36,656 bases of DNA from Candidatus Poseidoniales archaeon (GCA_003602605.1 QQRW01000010.1:1-36656), one strand, 5' to 3'. Positions 1 to 9,883 are shown, numbered from the stretch's first letter. The notes: generated from the letters alone by a model not told the origin. Program-made: numbers and translations.

Positions 1-423
1 CGTGTTGGACAGCCTTACACTGCCCCGCATGATGCGGCTCGCCGTGTTCTCGCTGAAGGGATTATTCGTTTGGGTATTAGCAACCAATCCGTTGAAGAAG
101 CACTTGACATGGATTCTGGTGATCTTCGAAAGTGGTACATGCACAATACAAGCCACTGGATTGGCCTTGATGTCCACGATGTAGGGATTTACAAACCGAA
201 CGGAGAACCAAGACTCCTGGAGGCTGGAATGTGCCTCACTGTGGAACCGGGGTTGTACTTCGGGGCGTGGCGTCCTGATGTCGATTGTCCGGAGCGGTAT
301 GCAAACATAGGTATTCGAATCGAGGACGATGTATTGGTGACTTCCGGCGATCCTGATGTATTAACGTCTGCCTGTCCTAAATCCATTGAGGATATTGAAG
401 CAATTACTTGTTCTCCATTCTGA
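1..423 (+). CDS. M24-family metallopeptidase / Xaa-Pro aminopeptidase, C-terminal part (truncated at window start)
   Basis: Frame 1 is open from base 1 (RVGQPYTAPHDAARRVLAEGII...). HNTSHWIGLDVHDVG and LTVEPGLYF...GIRIEDDVLVT match pita-bread aminopeptidase P motifs. Confidence 0.88.
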   Translation, partial: RVGQPYTAPHDAARRVLAEGIIRLGISNQSVEEALDMDSGDLRKWYMHNTSHWIGLDVHDVGIYKPNGEPRLLEAGMCLTVEPGLYFGAWRPDVDCPERYANIGIRIEDDVLVTSGDPDVLTSACPKSIEDIEAITCSPF

Positions 424-432
424 GGTGTAATC

Positions 433-1617
433 ATGTCATGGTCAACAATTCTTGAAAGGCAGGCCTTGTGGCATACGGATTCAGCCTCTCAGTATCGATT
501 GAGCCCTGAGGATGCCGTCGAATTGTACCAAAATGCACCCCTCCATCAACTCATGAGTGCCGCACTCTTACGACGGAATGCGATGCACGGCGATAGTAAA
601 GTTACTTATCTCATCGACCGAAACATCAACTACACAAATATCTGTACAATTAACTGCCAATTTTGTTCTTTTTATCGCCCACCGGGCCATGATGAAACAT
701 ACACTCAATCCGTTGATGAGATTTCTGCACGTATTCAAGAACTCGAAAATATCGAAGGTGTTCGAATTCTTATGCAGGGGGGGGTAAACCCCGATCTTTC
801 ATTTGAATGGTATGAAAACCTCTTGCGGGAGCTTTGTACACGTCACCCAACGATTGCAATTGATTGCTTCAGCCCCATTGAGATTGAAGGAATTGCGGAG
901 GTTAGCGAACTTTCAACACTCGAAGTTTTGACTCGTCTCAAGGCTGCAGGCATGCACGGCCTCCCCGGAGGTGGAGCAGAAATGCTGGTCGATGATGTTC
1001 GCAAGGATGTTTCTCCGAAAAAGGGGCTTCCTGCTAACTGGCTCAGAGTCATGGAAGAAGCTCAATCGTTAGGATTGACGACCAGTGCAACGAATGTCAT
1101 TGGATTTGGGGAGACACTTGAACAGCGCGTCGAACACATGAACCGTCTACGGCAGTTGCAAGACCGTTCTCTTGAACAGTATGGGATTGGTTTCACGTCC
1201 TTCATTGCATGGCCGGTTCAACTTGAGGTCAACAGTTTCGGTCGAAGGAACAGGGGTCAAAACAAAATTCAACTTGGCGCAGGCTCAACAGAATACCTTC
1301 GTCATGTGGCAGTTTCCCGACTCTTCCTCGACTCGATCCCGAATATCCAATCTTCATGGCCTACAATGGGCATTAAAACCGCCCAAATGGCTCTCTTCGG
1401 TGGCGCTAACGATGTCGGCTCAACTATGATGGAAGAAAATGTAGTATCTGCATCAGGTACCACGAAATTCAATGCTTCTGAAATTGAATTACAAAACGTC
1501 ATTCTGCGTGCAGGATTTTCACCTCAGCGTCGTGACAGTGATTATGTGTTCTTGGAAACACCTGTGTGTGGGACGCATCTCAGTGAACTGCATTCCCCGC
1601 CGCCTTCTCAGTTTTGA
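433..1617 (+). CDS. mqnC: Radical SAM cyclic dehypoxanthinyl futalosine synthase-like (MqnC)
   Basis: CTINCQFCSF is a CxxxCxxC radical SAM motif. MQGGVNPDL, GLPGGGAE and IQSSWPTMGIKTAQMALFGGANDVGSTMMEENVVSASG resemble MqnC more than CofG/CofH. Confidence 0.85.
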   Translation: MSWSTILERQALWHTDSASQYRLSPEDAVELYQNAPLHQLMSAALLRRNAMHGDSKVTYLIDRNINYTNICTINCQFCSFYRPPGHDETYTQSVDEISARIQELENIEGVRILMQGGVNPDLSFEWYENLLRELCTRHPTIAIDCFSPIEIEGIAEVSELSTLEVLTRLKAAGMHGLPGGGAEMLVDDVRKDVSPKKGLPANWLRVMEEAQSLGLTTSATNVIGFGETLEQRVEHMNRLRQLQDRSLEQYGIGFTSFIAWPVQLEVNSFGRRNRGQNKIQLGAGSTEYLRHVAVSRLFLDSIPNIQSSWPTMGIKTAQMALFGGANDVGSTMMEENVVSASGTTKFNASEIELQNVILRAGFSPQRRDSDYVFLETPVCGTHLSELHSPPPSQF

Positions 1618-1621
1618 ACCA

Positions 1622-4600
1622 CTATGAAGTTGTAGAATCGTAGTATACGACCCATATTTCGGCATGGATGTTACGCTCTCCGTTTCCTACACCGTCGGAT
1701 GGAACATACTCTTGACCATTGAATAATCCTCGATAAGTGAGATGGTTCACTCCGCCGTTCATATCACTCCAACCGGTGATGTCATACGTCCACTGTTTTA
1801 CATCTTGACCGGCACACCAACCCGCTCGGCCAAAGGGCCATGAACCAAATTGATTGGCCACGACACCGTTCTGAACTTCATTTTCGCAACCCTCATTCGA
1901 ATAGACAATTGGATGCCATTCGTATGTACTGAATCCATTCATCGAATAGTGGTGTTCATGGTCACAGAACTCAGCACAATTTGCATTATCCTTTCCGAAC
2001 CCATGGCCAGTTATTGTGGCCACGATTTGGACTTTTTCTGCCCATGAAGGTACAGTGAAATTGAGGTCACGCGTGTATTTTGATACATCATTATATGTTC
2101 CGTCGAATTGTCCGCCAGTAAATGCAAAATCAGCCGCAGTGCTGCGTAAACCGCTTCCCCAATTACTCAGCAATACAGTTATTGTGAGGTCGCCTTTGTT
2201 CGCTCCCCGATATTTGAATGTCCGATTATCATCGTTTTCCAACATGAAAAGGTATGGGGAGATATCTGTGAGCCATTTTCCTTCGCGGCCGTATGTGGTA
2301 ATCCACCTCATGAACTCCGTGCCGCATGCAGAGGTATTGTTGCGTTCACAAATTCGAAGGTTTGCTTCATAATCCCACTCATGACAACCTGCGTATGTTC
2401 CATCGCTTGTTTGATACCGATTCATCCGGTCAACGCATGCATGCTCATGATAGACTTCCATTGTGTCGTAGTCTGTGATGTTGCTAGGGAACTCAGCGCT
2501 CATTGATGAGGTGAAGCCACCCCCCCAGCCGCCCGTGTGACGGTCAAAATCCATTATCGTCACTTCTTGCACGCTAGGGTCAGACCTCCGTATCTCAACT
2601 GGGAATTCGGCATTCCATTGTGCAGGCTCATGAACCAAATGCATAGGATCATTGGTGGATGATGTCCAAGCATACAAACTCCCTGTTTCTCTCGCAAGTT
2701 GGAAACGGTCTATCCCCATGTACAACGGGGAGTTGAAATTAGAAATCATTTGCCCTAATCCTCCAGAAATGCTGTTTGCTCTTTGGTCGATGAAATGTAT
2801 TCGGCCATCCCATTCCTGCTCCTCATTTGGGTTAAGTGCATTTTCCACCGCCGTTTTACGACTCACGATATCGGTGTGATACGATGAATCAAAGGAGCCA
2901 TAGAACACATGAACATTATCTGGCATTGCTCGAAGAAACTGACCAGGGCTTTGGCCCCAAGTCGCAGAATTAGAGTTCCCACCAGAATCAGTATACTTGA
3001 ACAAGAAAAAATAAATCTCGTAACCCGTCCATTCCTGTTGGAAGTAAAATGTACCATCAAGCGTGGGTATTGAAAAATCAGGAACGGATTGCATAGGGCC
3101 GTCAAGAGCAGATGAACTCGTCCATGGAACCGCAGATTGAATGACGGCGCATCCATCAGCATCTATAGTCCATCGTTCCGGTGAGTTTGGGCAGAGGTCA
3201 ACGTTAGCGAACACACCATCAGCATCAATATCCGCACATCCTACAGCATTGACTGGTAATTGTGCGGGGGTTCCCGGGCACTGGTCGTCGAAGTCGTTAA
3301 CACCATCCACATCAGTATCACGTTGAACGGCAGCGCATCCATTTTCATCTACTTGGGTTGAATTGAGCGGAGTTTCAGGACATAAGTCGAGGGGGCTGCC
3401 TGTGCTGTTGACATCTTCAACAGAATCATTGTCGTCGTCAAGGTCTTCCGTTGAATCTGAGCAGCCATCGCCATCAAAATCAGTTGACGAACTACGAATC
3501 CAATCGGTTAATCCCTTCGGACATGAATCCATTTCATCTTCACGACCATCGTTGTCATCGTCCATGTCCTCATCAAGATCAGAACAACCATCGCTGTCCC
3601 AATCACTGAATGTGCTTGAACTCCAACCGATGAATCCCCGAGGGCATGAATCATCAGCATCGAGTATTCCATCGTTATCATCGTCATTATCTTCATCGGC
3701 GTCATGGCAGCCATCCGAATCATAATCGGCATTTGGGAAACTCACCCAACCAAATGAAGTTGGACAAAGATCATAGTCGTCGCCGACACCATCGTTGTCG
3801 TCATCTGTATCTTCTTGTAAGTCATGACAACCGTCTTGGTCTTGGTCACTCGCAAGCGATGAAGTCCATCCATCTGCAACACCATAACCATCCGGACAAC
3901 GATCATTTTCATCCGTGATTCCATCGCCATCGGTATCTTCGCCTTCATTCACAATGATAATTTGGGTCACAACTGTGTCATTTTTTTGAGCATGAGAGCC
4001 ACATTCAACATCGGTTTGGATGTCAAAAGACGATACTGATTCTGAGAGGTCGAGTAAGAGCTTCCAAGATCCATCATCCTTGACTACAGGTGATTTGATT
4101 GTACCCTCTTCGAGCACTATCTGAAGCGTGCATGTGGGAATATTGGCATGAATCACTGTCCCCTCATACCAAATGAGTCGTTGTTCATCAATTTCAATAA
4201 ATACCGGGGCTGTAAGAATTGGAGCATCTTCATCGACGGGCAGTACCGTAATCACGTGGGTAAGTCGCACAGGTTGCGGATCAATGAATTGAGCATTGTT
4301 CGTAGTGAAAAATTCGATTTGAATGGAATAATCTCCTTCCATCTCGGGAACAAAAGTAAGAAGGTATCCTTGCTGATTTTTCTCCCATTCATACAACAAA
4401 AGTGACGTGAATTGAGGCGTAAGAATTGTCGGCTCAACTCCCCATTCATCACCTTGGTTTGTTATCACTACCTGAAGGGCGACTGGAGTCCCATCCATTG
4501 GAACAGACTGGATTATTGCATCCCATGAAGCATTGACTGAAACCATACCAGTGTTTTCATTCCCTACATCAGTATTTTCAGATTCGATATCGGCATTTCC

Positions 4601-4663
4601 AAGGCAGCCTGAAGTAACTAGCAAACCGACAAGCAGAATGGCATAGAGTGTGCGCCTTTCCAT
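1622..4663 (-). CDS. Secreted lipoprotein with Ig-like N-terminus, thrombospondin type 3 (TSP3) repeats, redoxin-like segment and PNGase F-like C-terminal region
   Basis: The internal ATG at 4663 gives MERRTLYAILLVGLLVTSGCLG, a lipobox; the track ORF extends to 4732. DxDxDGxxDxxD/CP repeats follow, then CHEWDYEANLRICE...CGTEFMRWITTYGREGKWLTDISPYL and GHGFGKDNANCAEFCDHEHHYSMNG...FGSWPFGRAGWCAGQ, which resemble the N- and C-domains of peptide-N-glycosidase F. Confidence 0.8.
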   Translation of the reverse strand: MERRTLYAILLVGLLVTSGCLGNADIESENTDVGNENTGMVSVNASWDAIIQSVPMDGTPVALQVVITNQGDEWGVEPTILTPQFTSLLLYEWEKNQQGYLLTFVPEMEGDYSIQIEFFTTNNAQFIDPQPVRLTHVITVLPVDEDAPILTAPVFIEIDEQRLIWYEGTVIHANIPTCTLQIVLEEGTIKSPVVKDDGSWKLLLDLSESVSSFDIQTDVECGSHAQKNDTVVTQIIIVNEGEDTDGDGITDENDRCPDGYGVADGWTSSLASDQDQDGCHDLQEDTDDDNDGVGDDYDLCPTSFGWVSFPNADYDSDGCHDADEDNDDDNDGILDADDSCPRGFIGWSSSTFSDWDSDGCSDLDEDMDDDNDGREDEMDSCPKGLTDWIRSSSTDFDGDGCSDSTEDLDDDNDSVEDVNSTGSPLDLCPETPLNSTQVDENGCAAVQRDTDVDGVNDFDDQCPGTPAQLPVNAVGCADIDADGVFANVDLCPNSPERWTIDADGCAVIQSAVPWTSSSALDGPMQSVPDFSIPTLDGTFYFQQEWTGYEIYFFLFKYTDSGGNSNSATWGQSPGQFLRAMPDNVHVFYGSFDSSYHTDIVSRKTAVENALNPNEEQEWDGRIHFIDQRANSISGGLGQMISNFNSPLYMGIDRFQLARETGSLYAWTSSTNDPMHLVHEPAQWNAEFPVEIRRSDPSVQEVTIMDFDRHTGGWGGGFTSSMSAEFPSNITDYDTMEVYHEHACVDRMNRYQTSDGTYAGCHEWDYEANLRICERNNTSACGTEFMRWITTYGREGKWLTDISPYLFMLENDDNRTFKYRGANKGDLTITVLLSNWGSGLRSTAADFAFTGGQFDGTYNDVSKYTRDLNFTVPSWAEKVQIVATITGHGFGKDNANCAEFCDHEHHYSMNGFSTYEWHPIVYSNEGCENEVQNGVVANQFGSWPFGRAGWCAGQDVKQWTYDITGWSDMNGGVNHLTYRGLFNGQEYVPSDGVGNGERNIHAEIWVVYYDSTTS
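3130..3960 (-). repeat. TSP3 calcium-binding repeat block, degenerate units of about 40 aa
   Basis: Repeating protein pattern (D.DSDGC.D.DED.DDDNDG..D..DSCP.G...W.SS) within the 1622..4663 CDS, followed by shorter DxDxDG units. Confidence 0.85.
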
Positions 4664-4703
4664 GGTATAATTACATTCGATGAGAGACTTGAATGTTTGC
4701 CAT

Positions 4704-5849
4704 TCATATTGGGACTGATTCAGCACGGCCATCGTTTGTTGGTAGTGCTGAAATTTGGGAGCATGATTTCGGATGCATAACTGGAAGCGGCAACACCCAC
4801 AAGAGAGGCCCGCCTTTGGAACGTTTAATCCGGATGATGAGTTCCCAGTGAATTCGAATCAATTTGCTTGAAACTGTACCTGGCCATTCCATGGCGGGTG
4901 GGTCAAGGGTCATGACTTGCTCACTGAGTAAACATCGTCCACCGGTTTCCATACTACGCATTGGTCGTAGGAAAAGTCCACCTTTTACTTCTCGAGCTTC
5001 CATTGGGGCTTCTTCCCCACCTCCCGTACCGTCATCCAGACCGATTTGCCAGTGATGCGGCAATTCAGTCGTCAAACCTGCTGGAGGCTGCTTCGATTGC
5101 GCTACTCCGAGGGAACGAAAGATTTCTTCTCGAGCGGGAGGGAGTGCACCTACCCTCCATAGGACATCGATTTCTTTCCAGTCTTCACGAGTTTCGTCAA
5201 TAGATACTTTCAGCTTGAGCGGTTGACCAGCAATTGGTTGTTCAACCAGAGTTATTGATGGGTCGATTGGTTCTGATTTCAAGAAGTTTTGCTGTTGAAC
5301 CAAATCTGCCAAATTTGCACCAACTCTCAACGCAAGAGGGCCCAACAGAAGCGGCAATAATATTATTGCCAGCAGTGGATAATCCAGTAATCCAATACGA
5401 ACAGTACCTGTGCCAATTCCTTGTATGCCCAATGAATTGAGGAGTGGCTCAATGAACAGATACCCAAGTGCAATGAGAAGTACGACTACAGTTTTTGAGA
5501 TGAAATTTCGTATTGCTGCATGGATCGGGTTTGGAGTTAGATACCAGCCCTGTCTTTGTTCATTGACGATCAACGGTTTTTTGTTGTTTTCTAATATGTG
5601 TTCACTTCGTTCGTTCTCTTCGTCTGCGCACGGCTCCCCATCAATCAAATATCGCTGTTCTATGATCCATGAATCGTCGCTTCCAAGTTTGAAACTCGGC
5701 GCTAGATTTTCGACCGTGTTCATGAGATCACTACGTGTTCCAGTTTCGACAATCCTTGTTGAGGTTGCAATAGGCAGTTTTTCCGGAATAAACCGGTGTG
5801 GTTCAAATGGCGGGTACCGAATACGTTGTTCTACTTGTAATTCGGGCAT
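4704..5849 (-). CDS. Uncharacterised membrane protein with central hydrophobic helices
   Basis: 381-aa ORF with two hydrophobic stretches (TVVVLLIALGYLFI; LLAIILLPLLLGPLAL), colinear with flanking minus-strand genes. Confidence 0.7.
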   Translation of the reverse strand: MPELQVEQRIRYPPFEPHRFIPEKLPIATSTRIVETGTRSDLMNTVENLAPSFKLGSDDSWIIEQRYLIDGEPCADEENERSEHILENNKKPLIVNEQRQGWYLTPNPIHAAIRNFISKTVVVLLIALGYLFIEPLLNSLGIQGIGTGTVRIGLLDYPLLAIILLPLLLGPLALRVGANLADLVQQQNFLKSEPIDPSITLVEQPIAGQPLKLKVSIDETREDWKEIDVLWRVGALPPAREEIFRSLGVAQSKQPPAGLTTELPHHWQIGLDDGTGGGEEAPMEAREVKGGLFLRPMRSMETGGRCLLSEQVMTLDPPAMEWPGTVSSKLIRIHWELIIRIKRSKGGPLLWVLPLPVMHPKSCSQISALPTNDGRAESVPI

Positions 5850-5858
5850 AACAAAACC

Positions 5859-7073
5859 TCATCTAAACAAGAGTTTCGAACCCGCTCGAAGAGCGAGTTT
5901 ACGGAATGCTGGCACTTTTTTAACGAGCGCCAATCCGAGAGGTACCGGCTTTTCGATGTCACCGATTTCATTGATAAGTTCCAAAACATCTGGTCGAGCA
6001 AAATTCGAAAAGTGCTTGTCGAGTTCTGCATCACTCACATCACTCACAAGTAAATTACGTAGTGCACGTGCTTTTTCTTGATCTTTTTTCATTGCCTTGA
6101 AGTGCTTTGAACTAATCTTTGTGAGGTGTTTTTCCGATAAGTTATCATCGGAAATGGCCTGGCTCAAAGGTTTCAATATCCCGCTAATTTGACGGAAACC
6201 GGGGCCAATACCTCCCCCAGTAGTAGGTTTGGCCATTCCTGCAGCATCACCCAACAACAAGACTCTGTCTTTGACTGTATTCTTCACCATTCCACTTGGA
6301 ATGGGGCCACAATACCGTGCGACTTCCTTAATGTTCGAGAATCTATCCTTCCACAGCGGGTGACTTCGCAGATCGTCATAGCATTGTTCGACACTTCTGC
6401 CATTGAGACGATCCGGGGTCGACCAAACTCCGATACGATGGGTTCCAAAGCCAGATGGTATAACCCAAGCGAAGAAACCCGGGGCGATTTCTGACCCACT
6501 GTACATGTCAAGCCATCTGTTGTTCCCTTCATATCCGAGAACTTCTGCTTGGAAACCAATCATCATTTCCTTAGGCCGACCCATCTTAAAATGTCGACGA
6601 GTCCAACTATGTGCACCGTCGCAACCGATCAGGAGTTTACATGTCAGAGAGATGAGCTCACCTTTGGATTCTACTTCAAGAGTAACATTTTGTTCAGTGA
6701 CTTCAGCATTGACTGGTCGTGAATCAAGCCATAGTGTTGCACCTGCCTCCATACCCTGCTGAACCACACCTTGGTCGAATTTTTTACGACAGACCACATA
6801 AGTTCTCAATTTCCCATCGGTTCCAACTGGGACGAGTGTTCCACTTGGGCCATGAATTCTTGCTCCATCAACTTCTTCCAGCACAGAATCAAACAAGCCG
6901 ACCTCTCGTAGTGCTTTCGGAGTAACGAGTCCAGCGCACTGGAATGGACGACCAATTTCAGTATGCTCTTCAAGCATGAGGACACTGTGTCCGAGTGATG
7001 CCAAATGAGTTGCAGTTCGCCCACCTGTTGGGCCAGCGCCGACGATGATGACATCCCACACGGACTGCTTCAT
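5859..7073 (-). CDS. Geranylgeranyl reductase family FAD-dependent oxidoreductase
   Basis: VIIVGAGPTGGRTATHLASLGHSVLMLEEHTEIGRPFQCAGLV Rossmann motif, IGCDGAHSWTRR and VLLLGDAAGMAKPTTGGGIGPG, typical of archaeal geranylgeranyl reductases. Preferred ATG at 7073 (track start 7103). Confidence 0.87.
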   Translation of the reverse strand: MKQSVWDVIIVGAGPTGGRTATHLASLGHSVLMLEEHTEIGRPFQCAGLVTPKALREVGLFDSVLEEVDGARIHGPSGTLVPVGTDGKLRTYVVCRKKFDQGVVQQGMEAGATLWLDSRPVNAEVTEQNVTLEVESKGELISLTCKLLIGCDGAHSWTRRHFKMGRPKEMMIGFQAEVLGYEGNNRWLDMYSGSEIAPGFFAWVIPSGFGTHRIGVWSTPDRLNGRSVEQCYDDLRSHPLWKDRFSNIKEVARYCGPIPSGMVKNTVKDRVLLLGDAAGMAKPTTGGGIGPGFRQISGILKPLSQAISDDNLSEKHLTKISSKHFKAMKKDQEKARALRNLLVSDVSDAELDKHFSNFARPDVLELINEIGDIEKPVPLGLALVKKVPAFRKLALRAGSKLLFR

Positions 7074-7135
7074 GGTGTTGGTGCGTAGTCGGTTGAACAT
7101 CAACCTTCGCTCTCATTTTGGAGCAAAAGTACGTT

Positions 7136-9883
7136 CTAACGCTTTGCAAATTTGTAACCGATACTTTCATTTTTCTTCAAGTACAGTTTAGATGAAAATG
7201 GTTTTCCGGTTTTCTTTGACAAGAAATCATCGAAAGGTCCAATTTCACGCTTCTCAATCATGATTTTTGCTTCTTCACGGGTAATTTCTCGTTTTGATAC
7301 TTCCCTTAGAATTTGAATCGAGCATCCGGTTGAACCTGCCTCTGGCTGATAGTGTGTCTCGGTTTCCACAATGTTGACTTTGTGTGTTGGGCAAACAGCC
7401 ACAACTCCTTCAACGACTGGGAAACGTTTCGCATCTGCAGCAGCTTCTCTTGGCGGGAATTCAAATTTTATGCGAGTGTTGTCCAATACTAAGTAAGCCT
7501 TGAACGGCCGACCGCGCTTCGATATGAAATCTTCGAGTAATTCAGACTTACCGTTTTGGAGTATGTATTTAGCTTCTTCAGGACTGATTGGACGCTTGCA
7601 CATTTCTTTTGACACACCTCGGAACTTGCAATCATCATGATCACAGGCATACATTGTCTGTCCGATTCGAACGGTTCCATGGTCGCACAGTGGGCAAGCA
7701 CAGACTTCCTCATCTGTTGCACTCGATGAAGCCTCTCCGCCTCCGATGAACTCAACTTTTCCTTCGTCACTGATTTTTACTGAGGCGATGTATGGCTCTC
7801 CTGAACGGTTAAAAAATCCGTGAAGGTCATTGATTTGTCGATTTTCAAGCAATCGTTGAGCTGTAATTTGGTCAAACCATCGCCCAGAGGTATCCTTCCA
7901 GAAAACAAACGAGCACCCCTTGTCTCGGCCTTCGTTCTTTTCACACTGATAATTCAGTGTAGTTTCAATGATTTTCCCTGAACAAACGGTGCAGGAACCA
8001 ATCGAAGGTTCATTTTGATACAATTCAGATCGGTCGTGATTTTTTATTCGATCGACCATGATCCGAGTTTGTTCAATGACGGCGTTCATGTAATTCTCAC
8101 GTGGTTCATCTCCACGCTGAACGCGAAGCAATGATGATTCCATTTCCCCGGTCATTTCTGGCGATGTTATCCATTCGACTGGAATTTTACGCAGGACATC
8201 AATGATTCGGATACCGTGGGCAGTAGCACTTATGCTTCCAGCCCGGGAACGCTGAATGTATCCTCTGTCAACGAGTTTCTCAATTGTGTCTGCCCGTGTA
8301 GCAGGTGTTCCCAATCCTTTATCCTTCATCGCGTCTGCAAGTGCCTCGTCATCGACCTGTTTTCCTGCATGCTCCATTAAGCGTAGTAATCCAGCTTCCT
8401 TTAAGCGACCCTTGGGTTTCGATTTTTCTTCGGTGAATTCGTAGGATTCAATCTCTCCTTCACACGGGTTTGATGGTAGCACATTCCAATCATCCGGAAG
8501 TGCTTGCTTCTTTGGACGGACAGCACGCCATCCGGGTGTTTTGAGTTGGCGAACCTCCTTGGAGAATTGTTCACCTTCGAGTGTAGCTGTACGCTTTTGA
8601 ACATCCCAAACTGCTTCGGGGTGCCAGGATGCAAGGAAGGTACGTACGATGAGATCGTACAGTCTTTTGTGGTCTGCACTCAAATTTGAATCTGGTATCT
8701 TGCCTGTAGGAATAATTGCGAAGTGATCACTCACTTTGCTGTTGTCAAAGTTTCGCCCTGCATTTTTCATACCTTCATCCACTATGCGCTTTGAATGCGC
8801 ATTGTATTCATCTTGAGCGCCAAGTTGCCGAACAGTTTTAGCAATTTCTTCATGCATATCCTCGGGGAGATGTCTGGAGTCGGTACGAGGGTAGGTCGTC
8901 AACTTGTGAGAGTCATACAAATCCTGAGCAACACCAAGTGTTCTTTTTGCAGACCAACTAAACGAACTGTTTGCCTCGCGTTGGAGGGTCGTTAAGTCAA
9001 AATTTAGTGGCGGTTTCTCCTTTGCATCCCTTTGAGTTTGGCGAACAGTGGCTGGTTTTCCAGACTCGAGCAACTCCAGGAGTCGGTCATGTTCTGACTG
9101 TTCAACAATTCGATGAGGTTTGTAGTCCGGTTGATCTGGATCATCAATGTGGTTCTGTCTTTCCCACCGTCCAGTCCATTTTGCATCCCCAGACTTGAAC
9201 ACTGCCTCGAGTTGCCAATATGGGAGAGGTATGTGTCCAAGAACATTCAATTCATGTTCGACAATCATTGCCAGTGTTGCTGTTTGGACGCGACCCAATG
9301 AAATTGCAACACGTTCGTTTTTCTTGCGAGGAAGGAATGAGTTCGCCACTCGAGAGCCGTTCATGCCGATGATCCAGTCGGCTTCCGAACGAGAATATGC
9401 AGCATCGCGTAGGTCACTGTATTCATCCCCGTCAACTCGCGCGTCCCATGCCTGCTGTATCGAATCTTTTGTCATTGATTGCAGCCACATTCTCGATGTT
9501 TTGGTCTTGGATTTTGAGTGCTGAACAATCGTCCTAAAAATCAGTTCACCTTCACGAGCGGCGTCACAAGCATTGACAATCTCTTTGACTTCCTTTGATT
9601 TGATGAGTTTGTTGATTGCAGACAACTGTTTTTTTCCTCTTCCACCGATTGGCTTGTACTCAAATTTTTCTGGAATGTAGGGGAGACGGTCGATGGTTTT
9701 ACGCCAGTCTTTGAAAGCTTCATCGTAGTCGTCCATATACTTCAGTTGCAGCAAATGACCGATTGCCCAAGTGACGACGATGTCATTACCTTCCCAATGT
9801 GTGTCCTTTTTGGAAGAGGCTCCGAGAACCTTGGCGATGTCGTTTGCAACACTCGGTTTCTCGGCAATGATGACAACGCTCAT
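7136..9883 (-). CDS. topB: Type IA DNA topoisomerase, topoisomerase III-like, with Zn-binding and C-terminal repeat regions
   Basis: VVIIAEKPSVANDIAKVLG Toprim start, NACDAAREGELI, active-site Tyr context TTYPRTDSRHLP, CxxC-type Zn motifs and topo C-terminal repeats (EEAKYILQNGKSELLEDFISKRGRPFKAYL). Confidence 0.9.
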   Translation of the reverse strand: MSVVIIAEKPSVANDIAKVLGASSKKDTHWEGNDIVVTWAIGHLLQLKYMDDYDEAFKDWRKTIDRLPYIPEKFEYKPIGGRGKKQLSAINKLIKSKEVKEIVNACDAAREGELIFRTIVQHSKSKTKTSRMWLQSMTKDSIQQAWDARVDGDEYSDLRDAAYSRSEADWIIGMNGSRVANSFLPRKKNERVAISLGRVQTATLAMIVEHELNVLGHIPLPYWQLEAVFKSGDAKWTGRWERQNHIDDPDQPDYKPHRIVEQSEHDRLLELLESGKPATVRQTQRDAKEKPPLNFDLTTLQREANSSFSWSAKRTLGVAQDLYDSHKLTTYPRTDSRHLPEDMHEEIAKTVRQLGAQDEYNAHSKRIVDEGMKNAGRNFDNSKVSDHFAIIPTGKIPDSNLSADHKRLYDLIVRTFLASWHPEAVWDVQKRTATLEGEQFSKEVRQLKTPGWRAVRPKKQALPDDWNVLPSNPCEGEIESYEFTEEKSKPKGRLKEAGLLRLMEHAGKQVDDEALADAMKDKGLGTPATRADTIEKLVDRGYIQRSRAGSISATAHGIRIIDVLRKIPVEWITSPEMTGEMESSLLRVQRGDEPRENYMNAVIEQTRIMVDRIKNHDRSELYQNEPSIGSCTVCSGKIIETTLNYQCEKNEGRDKGCSFVFWKDTSGRWFDQITAQRLLENRQINDLHGFFNRSGEPYIASVKISDEGKVEFIGGGEASSSATDEEVCACPLCDHGTVRIGQTMYACDHDDCKFRGVSKEMCKRPISPEEAKYILQNGKSELLEDFISKRGRPFKAYLVLDNTRIKFEFPPREAAADAKRFPVVEGVVAVCPTHKVNIVETETHYQPEAGSTGCSIQILREVSKREITREEAKIMIEKREIGPFDDFLSKKTGKPFSSKLYLKKNESIGYKFAKR

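Noticed and set aside
777-790. Poly-G run (8 G) as a phase-variable frameshift site in the MqnC-like gene
   Set aside because: The reading frame is intact through MQGGVNP, which is a conserved motif. No evidence of slippage in a single sequence.
3363-3948. Possible CRISPR or tandem DNA repeats
   Set aside because: The periodicity is at protein level (TSP3 DxDxDG units). Repeats are degenerate and lack uniform spacers.
5410-6081. 223-aa + strand ORF
   Set aside because: Antisense to the membrane protein gene and geranylgeranyl reductase gene; no recognisable domain.
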